Of a stretch of 64,000 bases of DNA, positions 40,744 to 53,828 are shown one piece after another. This stretch comes from Hymenolepis diminuta (taxonomy: Eukaryota; Platyhelminthes; Cestoda; Cyclophyllidea; Hymenolepididae). Positions within the stretch are counted from its first letter, which is position 1. Every line of letters starts with the position of its first letter. The notes beneath the pieces are model-generated. The model saw nothing but the letters and a program-made list of their open reading frames with translations, was not told the DNA's origin and did no database searches. The DNA lies in contig CAADRB010000011.1 of NCBI GenBank assembly GCA_900708905.1, forward strand, positions 2,227,419-2,291,418. The letters are read 5' to 3'. The position numbers and the translations under genes were made by a program.

Positions 40744-43700
40744 ATTTGGAAAATGATGCTGGATAACTTGAGATCCGACCATAATAATAACAAACCGAAA
40801 CGCTGCACAATTCCAAATGGCTATCCTTTATCCCCTCACAGCGGGGCTCCTAGCAGTATCGATTTTCCAACAACGCTTTCTCTGACGATAAAACGACAAG
40901 ATTGTGCATATCATCTCAAGTCATCAAACTTCTCTGCCAGTCTCATTGGCATACCCTTCTTCCCTGGCTTTGAAGATGATCCCTTCCTTCATGAACCAAG
41001 AACTGGGTCTCCTAAAGTAAGTTGCTTTTTCTCAAAATTCAAATACCCCTCCAGCCACTTGAACATCATTCATTAGGATTGAATCGTTGGGTTTTTGGTG
41101 TGCGGTCTTATCGAAATTCGTTTATTTACCTGTTTAGCACAAAAGCACACGAAAGAGTTTGAATCCGTTTGGTCTGTGAGATTTTAAATTTAAATGCAGT
41201 CAGGTTTGGTTAAACTAGTCGTTAAAGCTTTCTACAACTTCGGTTGGATGAATATTTCAAGGAACTTGAATGTTCGTTATTCGTTAGTATTCGAAATGAC
41301 GCTCAGAAGGTTATTTTATGTTTAAATATCCAGAAGAATGGTTTTTAGTTAAGTCTCGCAGAAGGAACTGACTTCCATACTTTGTAACTGTATTAGAACA
41401 GTTATTAATTTTAAATGGTTAACGTGCTTATCTACAAAGTCCGAGGTCACCTGATTAATGTCCGTCATTGCACTCCTAGGGAGTGAAATTGCCGACTGCA
41501 CTGTTTAATTCTAATTAATCCCTTTGTCTCATCGCGAAGGCTTAATGATAGTGATTTTTAAATAAAGCTCCAATGCCTCTAGTCGAAATTTGATTTTTTT
41601 TCATTAGATGTTTTAGCATAGAAAATCTCAAGTAGTACGTAGATGTCACCGCATCTTTAATTTCTTCTCATCAGTCTTTTATTATAAATACCTATATCAG
41701 AAATTGACCTATTTAATTTTGTCCATTGGTTGTATTTATGGTTCAGAGAAGATAGGGCTGACCTGTTACTTCCATAACTTTGTTCGATCCTCATCACACG
41801 ATAAGATAAAAAGAAGTGGGACTGTTGGTTGGAGAGTTTTATCGTGAATAAAGAGAAATCTCGGGGGAGGAAGTGAGAAATGCTTGTGTCGGAAGGATGA
41901 TTGTGCATGTGTACATGTCTGTTCGTATAATCTGATAATAGCTTAGTTGAGTTTTGGTGACAACGATATTCTCAGTACAACGTCGGAAGTTAGCCTATAT
42001 AGGTCGTGATCGAGTATTTTACTATGAGATAAGTTTTTAAATCTAAATGTCTGCGTGGCTCCAGTGGCGATTAATGCCTCTTTGTTCTTAAAACCTCATC
42101 GTTTGGGTGTTTACAGATGTTTTCTGATCACAGGAATGAGCATATAAAAAGGACACTGAGAAACAGGGCTGTTATTGTTTGTATTTTCATTTAAGCTCAT
42201 TGTTGTAAGTTCAAGATAGTTCTTTTTTTCTATTTAGTCTAATATAATGAAGGAGATGAAAATGTAATCGAGTGAGTGATCTGGGTGTAGTTACCTCTGA
42301 TCTTACAGCCCCAGGTTGGTACTACTTAGGTCTTTCGTTTTCTAATTAATTCAAAAGTACTACAAAGGTTAAATAGTTTAACATTGTGGTTTTATTATAC
42401 TTTATCTTACTAGCGATTGTTGAGCCTTCATACAGTAAAAAGTTCTTTGATTTTGCTCTCAAAGTAGTTTAAAAGTCTGGGATTGGAAAACAATACTAAT
42501 TAGCAAAGAAATGGTTCTTTTTCATGGAAATAGTTCCCGCTTATATCGGTTTTGCGGACGTGATTGTCAAGACAGACAGTGAGAAATTTGAATTTATTAG
42601 ACGACCTTAACCAATCGATTGGCCATTCTGATCACTGTATGCATCGTCACTTCTACCTTTGCAAACGAGCACGTTACCCACTACACCAATTATTGTATTT
42701 CTATCCTCTCTGAAAATGCCTTGTTTCATTTATTTAATGTGTAACTTGATTGCTAATTTATGTTTGGAAGTTTGTGTACGAAGATTCTTTTGCACTGTGC
42801 TTATCTCCCAAGTAGAGGTCACGAGTTCGATGCTTGTTAATGAACAATAACTGGTTAATATGGTGAGGGGTAGTTTCTCGTCAAGAAAGCTACGGAATGC
42901 TAATTTTTACTTAATGTGGGTGTTTTAAAAGGTTTTCCTTCATTAATCACAAGGTCTAAAAGTCATGGTACTTAAGATCTATATTATTTTGGGTCCTTAA
43001 TTTTAAAAAACATAAATGACTAAATCCTATTTTCTATGAGTTGAAGTCGCAATAGCGGAAAATTTGAATGTCAATTTAAATACAAATAGGAGACAGGTTC
43101 TATCATCCCTTCTTATAATTTTGGAATCTGTAAATTTCTTTAATCTTGTTTTCAATGGTTGTGATATATCTGTCGTATGTGTTCAACACTCCTTTGTGCA
43201 TAAAAAATGAACGGTATTATGAACTAAATTTGTCAAAGTGGGCAGTAGAATGCCAGTTTCGCATTAGAGAGATTCCAAGATGCTACACTTCTATCCAAGG
43301 CGCCCCTTCTAATATGCTTTGGAATATACATAGCGAGTCTTCTGGGTGATATCAAGAGGTAAAACTTTTTATGGGATACCCGTCTTAGAGTCTGAGATGG
43401 CTAAATCCCCATTTCAGAGTCGCTTAAGTGTCGACTTCAATGTACGCCCTAGTTCAAAGTCGATAGGAGGTATCTGGATGTGGTAGTTCGTTTTCCAGTA
43501 AATGTGAATGGCAACCTAAGTTGAGTTCAACCAACGAGTCCAATATAACGGACATTAAATTGTAGATTTAGTGGACATTGAGAGGATGGTTGCCGATTTG
43601 AGGTTGAACGGGGTCATCAATTATTCTTGGCGTCTTATATGTGAATCTCATAAGCAGATCTTTGGAGCCAGCTCTTCTAACCTCACAACTCTGTGAGAAC

Positions 43701-46532
43701 GCCTTCCAAGAGTAATATTTGTCAGCGTTAAAGGTATTAAATTTATCAGGCCATTGTGAAAACGCTATAACGCAGGTACAACTATTTCCAGTGGGAGCTT
43801 TCTTCAAGCTGTGAACCTTTGCATTATTATTGCCTATACCAATACCAATTAACTTACAAGTCTTTATTTATAAGCTAACATTCGAATAGTCTAATAAGGT
43901 ATGAAACGATGATTGTGAAGTCAAATCACATCAGAAGTCTTGCTTTAATTGCCTTATACACACCTTGAGTTTCTGGATTTATTGATTTGACTCCCTGGTC
44001 CGCAATATTCAGAGCTTGTTGATCAGCTGATTTGTTTCCGCGATTGTTCACGCCACTTCGATTTATTTATATATAAGTGGCACCAATCCCACCAGTAAAG
44101 CTACTTTAAGAACTCAATGAAATTAGTTCTATGCATCCCCTTACGAAATAAATGGTCTTCCTAATAGGATACGACTAATTTTTCCAAATGAGAAGACCAA
44201 GAATTAAGTAGGACGATTTATATAATAAGAGGGGAAAGTAGGAAGAGTTAAGAGAAGAAATTGAGAATTGAAACGGACGGAGAAAATCGTAGGTAATGAG
44301 CGAGTGAAATCCGGGTTGTGTTTGGTAGCGCAAATGTAGATGAAATAAGGGGGCTGCATGGTTGTGTCTTTTTTGAGTCACTCTGACAATGTTACCAAGC
44401 CTGAGTCACTATATATTTACCACAATATTTTCTTATAACAGAACAGGTAAGTGAAAATAGCAAATCCAATTTAAATAAATCAGGGATCATGGGGTTTTTT
44501 ATAGAACTTTAAATAGTTTATGCAAGTTATTTATTTATCCTCATATTCGTGTATATTGTGTTTTATTTTTTAGAATGGTGGTGAGCTATTAGAAATGACC
44601 GATGAGGAAATTGAGGCTATCTTAAATGAGGCTATTCAAGAAAACAAGACAGAGGAGAAAATCTCAAATAAGAAAAAGAAGAAGGACAAGACACCACCGG
44701 ATCAAGCAGAGGCGACAAAAGAACTGAGTAATGCAAAAACATCTTTTGTATTGGAGAAAGAGCAGGAAACAAAGAAGGAAAAGGAAGAGAACAAGGAGGA
44801 AGAAAAGGCGCCAACCACGGATATCGGGAAGGAGACAGAGAAGAAAAAAAATTCCTCTGAAGTTAGTTATTTGGAGGCAGCCAGTCTATACCCTGCGCTT
44901 TATGATGGTACTATCTCTGACGAAAAGGCAGATTCTTTTGATGACTACCAAGAAGTGGTCGGTAAGAGAAGGAGACGAAATAAAAAGGCGACTATTTCAC
45001 CACCCATCATTAGCCAAAAAGATCCACAAAGGAAGAAGATAAGCGAAAATCTTCCAAGTCAACGACCTCCAAGAAAATTGGCCGAGTCGCCACCACAGCA
45101 GAGAGCTTCTAGAATAACTTCTGACAAGCATGTTGCTGTTACTAAGTCTGCAACTTCAATAAAACCTACCCTGCAACCATCTTTGGGTAGCGGTGCTGTG
45201 TCCATAGCAGGGCCTTCAAGTTCAGTAAAGCCTAGTCAGCCATCTTTGGGGAGTATTGTTATACCTACAGTAAGGCCTCCAAAATCTGCATGGTCTAAAC
45301 CACTTGTGTATTCACTTACTCCTTCTCCTCCTACTCAGATTAAATCAAAGTCGGTCTCTCCCCAAAAGTTTGATTCTAGGACGCCAGCACAAAATGGGCA
45401 GAAAAAGCGGCAACCCATATCCACTGGTAGTGGATCTTCTAAGCCTACAACTGCACAAATTTCGAATTCCAGCTTGAAACAACCCTCAGCTACTACCGAT
45501 CCCTCTGAGCAGGCCCAAGTATCTAAGACATGGAATCCTAAAGGTCGAAACCCTGGTAAACAACCACTTATTCCCATACGATCTACCCAAACGGTGGTAC
45601 AGGGTTCCAATCGTCGGAAACAATCCGAATTTGCATTAACGCCTCCTCCTGATTCAGGTTCACCGAAGTTTGAAACGCCCGATATTTATCCTTCAAAACG
45701 GCAACTATCTTCTCAAGTACCGCCTACCCCACAACAACAGTCCACCACTTTAAAGCTTGCTAATAAGATGTCAGATCATCATGTACCTATTGGAATAAAA
45801 CCGCCAAAACCATCCTGTCTTGCTCAACAGCCTCCATCCTCGAAGCCTGTTCATCAAGCTCAGAAGATGTCAACGCAGCAAACACATAGTGGACCTTCTA
45901 AATCTTCCGAACCGGAAGCACGGAAATCGTGGGCTCCTATTCAAGCTCAGCCCTCAACTTCAAAGACTGCTCAGCTAACGTCAGCTTCCTCTAAAACGCT
46001 ACAGAAAAAGAAGGCAACTGTTTTGGAAACACCAAAACCATCATGTTCTGTTCAGCAAAAATCAACAACTCATCAAGCGCCAAGCTCTCATACTATAACA
46101 CAGCAGCAGCAACAGACACCTAGCAGGCCTCCTGCTTTACTTTCTACTCCGGTTTCATCTTTTCATGGGCCTAATTATGTGAGTCCTGAAGGTAAATCAC
46201 CGAGTAGTGTTGCACTCGTGCCTGAAGGTACTCCAGTAGAGTATCACATTGATATTCACGAGGAACCTTCTCGACACTTCACTGCTGAAGATTTTAACCC
46301 GTCGGTTGAGCCATATCCTCTACCACCGGAATGTGTTCCTCATGGACGTATTGGTGACCACAAATTAGAAATGATGAGCACACCCCAGGATCTACCGCTG
46401 CAAGGGGAATTTTCTGAACACCTTCGTGCTCTGGACCAATTCTTGATGGAAGAATGGAAAGCCTTTGAAAAAATTATGGCCAGGTCTAAAAGACAGAATG
46501 AAAAGAGTGGGATGGAGGAGAGGAAATCATGA
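40744..46532 (+). CDS. large disordered Pro/Ser/Gln/Lys-rich protein, two exons seen
   Basis: Exon 40744-41016 (donor GTAAGT, phase 0) joins exon 44574-46532 (acceptor TTTTTTAG). The downstream exon is open from its first base, NGGELLEMTDEEIEAIL, and the junction keeps the frame. From the tandem ATGs at 40753 the product would be 740 residues. The first exon is Ser/Pro-rich and contains GIPFFPGFEDDPFLHEP. Then come a charged Lys/Glu stretch, a short ordered-looking patch (SYLEAASLYPALYDG) followed by DDYQEVVGKRRRRNKK (nuclear-localisation-like), about 400 residues of low-complexity Pro/Ser/Thr/Gln, and a more ordered C terminus (EYHIDIHEEPSRHF, then SEHLRALDQFLMEEWKAFEK). I do not recognise the family; an RNA-binding or nuclear scaffold role would be a guess. 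The start is uncertain because the ATG lies just inside an acceptor-framed exon. The 3' flank is pyrimidine-rich with no obvious AATAAA. Confidence 0.75.
42612..42700 (-). repeat. tRNA-derived SINE-like copy
   Basis: On the minus strand a head GGTGTAGTGGGTAACGTGCTCG resembles a tRNA D-arm/box A. It runs into ATGCATACAGTGATC and the shared tail AGAATGGCCAATCG. The same head-tail order occurs at 13045-13155. The tail alone recurs near 55945. Confidence 0.45.
42780..42840 (+). repeat. tRNA-like segment
   Basis: The plus strand reads GTGCTTATCTCCCAAGTAGAGGTCACGAGTTCGATGC. It ends in a good box-B/T-loop sequence (GAGTTCGATGC). A related segment, GTGCTTATCTACAAAGTCCGAGGTCAC, is at 41425-41452. These look like tRNA 3' halves inside a dispersed SINE. 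No cloverleaf with a proper acceptor stem is formed, so they are not called tRNA genes. Confidence 0.35.
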
Positions 46533-48429
46533 AGGGCGAGCTGCATCTAGGCATCAATGAAATACCTTTTTTGTTTCAATCCACATGTAGATAATCGCCT
46601 TTCTTCTCTCTTCCTAGTTCTAATTTTCCGAACAGCCAAGTCCTTGTCGTAGCTATTTTTTTATAATTTTAGAAGTAGTGGTAAGTAGCTCTAGATTGCT
46701 GTAAACCTTTTCCCTTTTTACATTTCTCTTCCTCGCCTGCATTCCGTCTTGTCTTTCTTCTTCTATGGGATACCTAGATCCACCTCTCTACACACGCCGC
46801 TCAGGAGTTTGCCTTTTTGTAGTATTAGTAGTAATAATAGTATTAATAATGTTCTTTTCTCTCCCCTACCACCCCTCTGTATTCCGTCCATCTATCTTTG
46901 TTGTAACTAGCAGGTATTTCTTGGTCATTGTGAGGTTGTAATAAGTTGCTGCTTTATGATATATTTGGGCTTTTGTTTACCAGTTCAGGTTTTGATATTA
47001 ACTTTGATCTATGGGACATGAAGTTATAGAGTTCATTCTTCCACTTACTGTGGCGTTTCGATACTGAAGTGGTACAGATTTGGACCCGATTTTCGAGCAA
47101 CTTTAATGATCGATATTATATATTAAATAGGAATATGCGCCGGTGGCACAGCAGTTAACACGCCCATCTGCTGGGTCAGAGATCACAGGGGTGCGTACAA
47201 CTACTAAGCGGAATGACTGATCGAACTAGTTAAGTCGGCAGCAGAAATTGGGTCTTTCACCTTGGCTGTTTCATAATGCTACTTATTATTTGCATTGCAG
47301 GACGCTCTTCAAAATGAACTAGTTTTTTATTAATAAGTTAGTAATTCAGGTATTTATATCAGTTGTGATCTGAGAGGCATGGATTAGAATTTAACTCTAT
47401 GTCGATTACTTAAGTCAGTTGCTTTGGTGTTTCATTACTAGAAGAGCACAGGTGCGGCATATTTAGACTGGATGAAATGGCAGATGGTATGGGAAATTTT
47501 TCATGGAGGATGATAAGAGTATGGAAAAGTGGCTACAGCACAGGAATGAGTAATCGCTAAGTTAGCGTCTTTTAAACTGTTGCAAGTACTCTTGCATCAG
47601 AAGATAACAAAGAAAGGTTCGACTTCATAGCTATAAAACTGGGAAAGTGCTTTGTTAGAACAGATAAAAGCTTTATATGTAGTAAGTAGGAAGCTGAGGC
47701 AAGTTGATTAACAAATCAGTGTATACAAGATGAGCCATGGATCCTAACTAAACTCAATGTGGTAGATAGAGAAGTGGTATAACTCGATAACTTGAGGAGG
47801 CAATTTGCAATATATGTGTGGGATTTATAGATTTCGAGTATTTGTTTTTATTTAGGGTAAACCCGAAACAGCAAAGTAGGTTGAGGATATAATGAAACAT
47901 TAGTCCCCGATGATGTAACGGTAAGTAACCACTGGTATCAGGTTATTTTCAGTCGGCAGTCTTCAAAGCTAAGCTCCAACCGACCTTGAGTCAATCTTTG
48001 GATCTTTAGTATAAAGAGACTCCAACTAGACTCTTAGTCCTAGAGGAGCCTTTTTTAACTTCAAATATGCAGTTCTCAAGTATCACTATTCCTCCCTCTT
48101 ATGACCTTAGCCTCAAATTCCGAAATTGAGTAATAATGCGGATTTGAGTAAACTTACCTGTTTTCTCCTAATTATCTCAGCAACAACCCACAATTTTAGT
48201 GTATCCTAATATGTATGTGAATAATTGATAAGCACTTCCCGCTGAAAGTTTTCCATCATAACTTTTAAATGTTGGATCCATCTAGAATCTTTTAGGGAAT
48301 TCCCTGTTACGTACTGAACGAGGTTTTTGTTGACTGCTGAGTTAGATTTCGGGAGTTCCATTTTTTCGAAGCGTCAGAAGGCTTCGATGACGCACTCAAG
48401 TTTGGTCATCAACATTCACTTTACATAGC
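46533..48429. other. 3' flank and intergenic
   Basis: 46533-46930 is pyrimidine-rich, probably 3' UTR of the disordered-protein gene. A tRNA-like segment lies at 47143-47205 (+), with GGTGGCACAGCAGTTAACACG followed by GGGTCAGAGATCACAGGGG. The rest is unassigned. Confidence 0.4.
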
Positions 48430-51045
48430 ACGCTACCTCGCCAAGCCCTGATGATACCTTCTGCCTATGTGCTGTTCGACCAATGATCACGCACGTAAAC
48501 TGCTGTGCCGGTTGCAAAAGTCTTCTTGGCGCACGAAGATGAACTAGGAAAGGTTGAATCCAATGGTAGTAAAGTATTGTGGATCGCCATGGAGTTTGGA
48601 CAGGACAACGCTGGATGCGGCGTCGTTCGATACATTAAAAGGAACGCATCAAGAATCTCTTTCGTTGATTTCTGAAGTGCCCGGTTCAAGGTGTCAACGA
48701 ATCGCTCTTCCTGACCATTTAATTGAGGATGATAGGGTGGATAGTCGACGTGGGTGATATTATGACTACTGGAAAAGTGGTGAAGGAAGCCCGAAGAGAA
48801 GTGGGTGCCATTATCGATTACAATGGTCTCTGGTAGTCCTTGAGTTGAAAACATATAGCGAAGACTATTGATTAACACAGTAGCTGTGGCGGATTTTAAT
48901 GAAATAACTTCAGGCCATTTTGAGAGCGAATCTACCACGACAAAATATAGGAGACAACTAACGGGCCTAGCAAAATCTGAGTGCATGCAAAATCATGGAG
49001 CTGCAAATCTTAGGCCAGAGATTAGGTCCCTAGTGTTCGGGAAGCTAAGCTACTTGCTGGAACTTATAATATCTTTGAACAACTATTTCGACGTCCATAT
49101 TCATTCAAGGCCGATGGACAAACATTCTTGCAATAGATTTCATGCGACTAACACCCAGACGACTGTTATGGAATTGTTGTAGTACAGCTGGCTTGAGTGC
49201 TGAAGGAATGACGACACCATTTACAGACAGATTATCACTCCGTCTACAAAATTGTAGGAGATCTCCATTTTGGTTTGATTTCGACCAATCTGTGCAAGTA
49301 TATTTCATGGCCTTCTTCAGGACTGAATCTTTAGCTGCCGCGTCTTGTATATTACTTGCAGTTATTGGAAGTTTGCTTACACCATCGAATAATAGGTGTT
49401 GCGTATCGTCTTCCATAGTCAGACTTGCAATAACCGTTTCCTCGTCAAGGCGTTTCTGGTTGTAGATGAGACGATAAAGACAAGCAGCTTGGTCGAATTC
49501 TGTAATGTTTCGATATTCTATATCGAAAACATTGCTCAAGAAGGATGGTCCGCCAACGCTGAGGTCGGCTTGCAGTGTAAGCTAGAATGACCTTTTTGGA
49601 TTCAAAGATAGAGAGAAGTAATTTATGATGCATTAGTAGTGTGAAGCGCTGACCGTCGAGGAATTTATGGAACTGTTTCTGAGCAAAAATGATAGCCAAA
49701 GACTCTGGAGAATGAACCCCTACGTGTTTTCAAAATTTTTATCAAGGTTATCACTAACCTTTGGGACCTAATTATATCGACCTCACAATGACCCTTGAAG
49801 AGTCCGACCCTGCTGCAATCTCACGATTGTTACCAAGATCGTAGTGATTCTTCAGGCGCTTAATCCTGTGGTAACATTTAGTTCAATATAGAGAGCCATC
49901 GGTGTCGTTAAGTGGTTCATTTCTACTGGCGGGATAAGAAATTTGAGTGAGCGTTGCTAGGGTTCTCTCTCCTATCTCATCTTTTCTCTCTATTACAATC
50001 CCCCTCAGTTCTCTTCTCTCCCGTATCTTAATCACCGTCACTCCAACAAATTAGTGGCCCTATAAGCATTCATTTTTTCCGAACCATCAAGGAAGGCATG
50101 AGAGATAACCGCGCCAACACCATTGTCCGAAGCACCTACAGCTACTATAATTCGTAGATTCAGGTTGTAATGAGAAAGTGGCATATCAGAACTGAGCATA
50201 TCCTTTAGCTTTGTGAGGCTTTCTCACATTTGGAAGTTCAGTTCCATTTAATATCTTCTCCTAGCAACTCATTTAGTGGAGCCCGGATATAATGCAGTGT
50301 CGGCAGAAATGTACCGTAGTAGCTGATGAGACCCAGAAATAAACAAAATGGGGTAATTTCCGTAGGCTATGACATTTCTGCAATTACCCAAAGCTTTTTC
50401 TGAATCCAGATGACGGCATTTTCATCAAAGATACATTCTAGGTACTTAATTGCGGGGATAAAGAATGCATATTTCTCAACTCGAATACGGAAGCTATACT
50501 TCTGGATACGCTGAAGAAGTGCGATGACACATCCTTGAGGTTCTGCTGACTATTATGTCGTCTAAGTATGCAGCAGTACCAGAGAGGTCCGACATCATGG
50601 CACCCACTATTGGGTGAAAAAATAGCGGGTATTGACTTGACACCGAACAGAAGCCTGGTATACTGATATAGTCTGTAGCTCTCATGACTCTGGTGCAACT
50701 TTGATTTGCAAATAAGCCTCTTCTAAATCAAACCTTGAGAGTATTTGAAACCATTCAATATCGAGATGTCATCAAGAACTGGTGAGGGTAACAATGGGAC
50801 TCCAGTGTGTCATTTAGATTGATAGAATAGTCGGCACACGACAGGATAGTTCGATTAGCTTTCCGAACAAAGGTAATGGGTGCAAACCATTTTAATTAAG
50901 AAACGGGTTTCAGAACGCCTCTTTGTTCGAGATGTTTAAGTTCGTCGTCCGCCAGTGGCAAGGCGGATTTAGCAAAATGCACAAAATTGCAGAAGGCATT
51001 TGAGGAGGGACCAAGTTGACCTAGCCAGTGGAGACCATGTAGAGT
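48430..51045 (-). pseudogene. degenerate Ty3/gypsy retrotransposon pol (RT-RNase H-integrase)
   Basis: Read right to left on the minus strand. An RT start remnant (KSALPLADDELKHLEQRGV then KWFAPITFVRKANRTI, about 50985-50850) is followed by the RT core with YLDDIIV at about 50568-50548. RNase H/connection pieces follow (IIFAQKQFHKFLDGQRFTLL, about 49696-49640). The integrase zinc-binding remnant is near 49140-49110 (SRMKSIARMFVHRP). The integrase core 48986-48465 has VVVDSLSKWPEV, IVIDNGTHFSSGF and HPQLNGQEERFV, the D,D-35-E pattern in place. Frames shift at least four times and stops are frequent. No gag, protease or flanking LTR is seen, so it is an old, truncated copy. Domain order RT-RH-IN marks it as Ty3/gypsy rather than copia or BEL. 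Confidence 0.88.
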
Positions 51046-53039
51046 AAGTTGAGAGTGCTACGTAAGCTGTTGTTGGAATACTAATGTCCGGGTAGATCAC
51101 GTTACAGCATATTTTCTATGTAAATTAGACAAACCAGCTACATTCTCACTCATATCATACTACCGATATAATCAATCAGTAAGTAGTATTTTGACATGTG
51201 CTGTAAGCGATATTATAACTCAAAAGAACATGTGATTTAATTAACCGAATAAACTGAAATCGAAATTATTATTGGCAATTAAAAGAGATAAGAGAGGATG
51301 TTGCAGTAATGCTTTCTTTTCACATATATCTATCAAGCTGATACAAATTTTAGAACATGGAACGTCACTTGTGCAGTCTGATTCAGCCATAACAACATAA
51401 ACACAGACGTTCATTTAGAGATAATAAAGTACAGATTTTGAGATTTTGTATTGATACCGGCCCAGATGATGCAACCTGATACAATATTAACGAGTTAATA
51501 GTTCAACTAACTTCAATTATAAATAAGTCTACTTAAAACTTGAAAATTTGTATCTGATTCGAACTGTTCTTCACGCATTTTTACGAGCCGGAGATCGATA
51601 TTTCTCGATGCATAACCAGTGAATGATGTAACAATTCGCACTACTTGATATCGGTTAAGGCAAATATCAGAAAATGAATTTTTGGTCTGATAATCTCCAG
51701 AACTAAAAAAGGGATTCTGATGTAACTCATTCAAAATAATGAAAAAAGGGATCACTTTGGCTTCCTTTAGATTACTGCTCTAACTATTCTATAGACGAGC
51801 TGAATAGTGTCATGAATAGATCTTTCCCCTATCTACCAAGATGGCGATAGGAAAGGGACATGGAGTGAGTTGAAAGTGGGTTTTCAAATGCTGACGGACT
51901 TATGAAAGAGATGAGATGGAACACTGAATTACATCTTCAGACGTAGACAAATAAGCATCTGATAATTACTAAGCGAAGCAGAAGAAACCATTTAAGTGAA
52001 TTATTGGAAATTGAGTCAGTTTAACAAAATCAAATCGTTTAAAGTTGACCTAGTGGGGAAACAATGACAAAGTTATGCAGAGAAGGGGTGACTCACTACA
52101 GTGCCTTCGCTCTATCCAAAATAACGATAAAATCAAGTAATAAATAAAACACAATCCCTATCGTATGGTGTCTTGCTTTTCTTAGCATTCTCTACGTGAC
52201 AAACGAACTGAAGTGCCATTTTAAATCCTGTAGGCTTTTTGCCAGAGCCCGCCATAATTTACTCAAACGAAATATCAACTTGCCTTAGTTTAATTATGAG
52301 CAATACAAATTCAGGCGTCGGTGTCGCGAATATAGAGCCATGATATGATAGAATATTTACGAGATTATTTTCTTCTCGAAATTGTACGTGCAAAACAGAA
52401 ATTATAAGAATAATAAAGGTCGAATTTTAATTGCAACTATTTGAAAGAAAATCATAATGAACGAATTTGTCGAAACTGATTATTAATGGTTTAGTTGCGT
52501 GGTAATTAAAATACCAATCTTGTGTAATTATTTGTTATATATTAAGATGAGTTTCTAGGTGGCTTTCCGATGTGAAACAATAAACTGTTAGAGATCAAAT
52601 TGCTTTACTAAAACGACAAATAAAAATGGGCATTCTTGTGGTCACATAGCATTTTGGAGAGTTGATAACTACCTAACACAGAAAGTAGAAAGTATAAAGT
52701 TGAAGGATGTTATCTCGATAATGTAACATCTCACAAATTCAGAGTAACTACTGGTAACAGTGGCTTGAAGTATCTTAAATAATTAATATCTACCTAAATG
52801 TATAAGTAGCAGTTTGCTATGCAAGCTCAATTTCAAAATGAATAAACCACCTTTATATGTACACCAATATATTAAGATAACTCGGGCTGATCTTTATTCA
52901 ATAGATTCGAAATCAATATCTGACTTTATTTAGCACTTAAACGTAAAAAGCTTTACTACTGATTCCTTAATTTTAATCCGCAATCTATGTATATGATTCA
53001 TATATGTATATAAATCATATATATATGTATAAATCGCAT
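51046..53039. other. intergenic, AT-rich
   Basis: No gene supported. An 80-codon reverse frame at 51513-51755 has no family motif. 52990-53035 is an (AT)-rich run with several ATATATGTAT inverted units. Confidence 0.4.
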
Positions 53040-53102
53040 TTGAACTTCTTCAGAGGATTGCTAAGGTTTAGCAAATGACTTATTTGTGTAGCATCCGCTA
53101 CA
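53036..53102 (-). mobile_element. LTR family B 5'-end fragment
   Basis: The minus strand begins with TGTAGCGGATGCTACACAAATAAG, the exact start of the family-B LTR at 62437. It continues through the CTTAGCAATCCTCT block for about 65 bases, then similarity stops at an AT-rich run. It is a truncated copy. Confidence 0.6.
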
Positions 53103-53828
53103 AATTCATCAGTGCCTTCTCATCTCACGTTCATATGTGGAGAGAGGTCCTAAAGAAACAATTTTACTTTTATTAAAAGTGTGCGGAATTTAATAATGTA
53201 TGATATTATATTTCCCGAATTATATTTGAAATAATGATGTATTTCAAGTTTAATGTAGGTGTCACTATTCATTGGAAATAGCTGCCCCTCAATTGTGGTT
53301 ATATAATAATTACATGTCGTGTAATATGTCTTTAATCTAACAAATGCTCAACGCAGAACTCATTTCCTTATCAAGATTCCCTTATAAAGAAGAAATTGGA
53401 ACCCGGAGGTGGATAGTGAGATTAATACGGGAGACTTCATGTTCTTGATTCCAATTAGGTTTTGCAATCCGAGTGCCCCCACCATCCTCTTAATCATCTC
53501 AGAAACTGGGCATGAATTACTAAGATGCTAGTGGCATTTCATTCGAATCTCGTTTTAATGTGCCTCTTATTTGAAATATTTATGTCAAGGTGCTAACATT
53601 ACCGGAAAATTTTGAAATAACTATAAAATTCATGTTTAAAACAAGACACGTGTCAATAAAATAGGGGGAATGCCTACTTTCTTAAAGAATAGATATGTGA
53701 ATATTCCTGAGAAGGATACTGAATTAGACTAATAAATACTCAGTTAAGAGGATCTAGCTTGAATGTGATTACGTCTATAAGCAAATTATATGTCGTCAAA
53801 TCATCAGTATTTTTAGCACGAATAAGGT

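Larger units (their letters stand above)
41017..44573. other. intron of the disordered-protein gene
   Basis: GT-AG intron of 3,557 bp. It holds SINE-like segments at 41415-41460, 42612-42700 and 42780-42840. A candidate 5-nt microexon (AACAG between an AG and GTAAGT at about 44430-44440) would shift the frame and is not used. Confidence 0.5.

Noticed and set aside
42780..42840. A functional tRNA gene
   Set aside because: Box-B-like sequence is present, but no acceptor stem or full cloverleaf can be formed. Related segments elsewhere point to a SINE.
44731..45042. Arg/Lys-rich 103-codon frame and the opposite-strand frames over 44632-45610 and 46340-46546
   Set aside because: Shadows of the long disordered-protein exon, which is open for 653 codons in another frame.
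48554..49590. Plus-strand frames of 60-107 codons
   Set aside because: Antisense shadows of the minus-strand integrase and RNase H relic.
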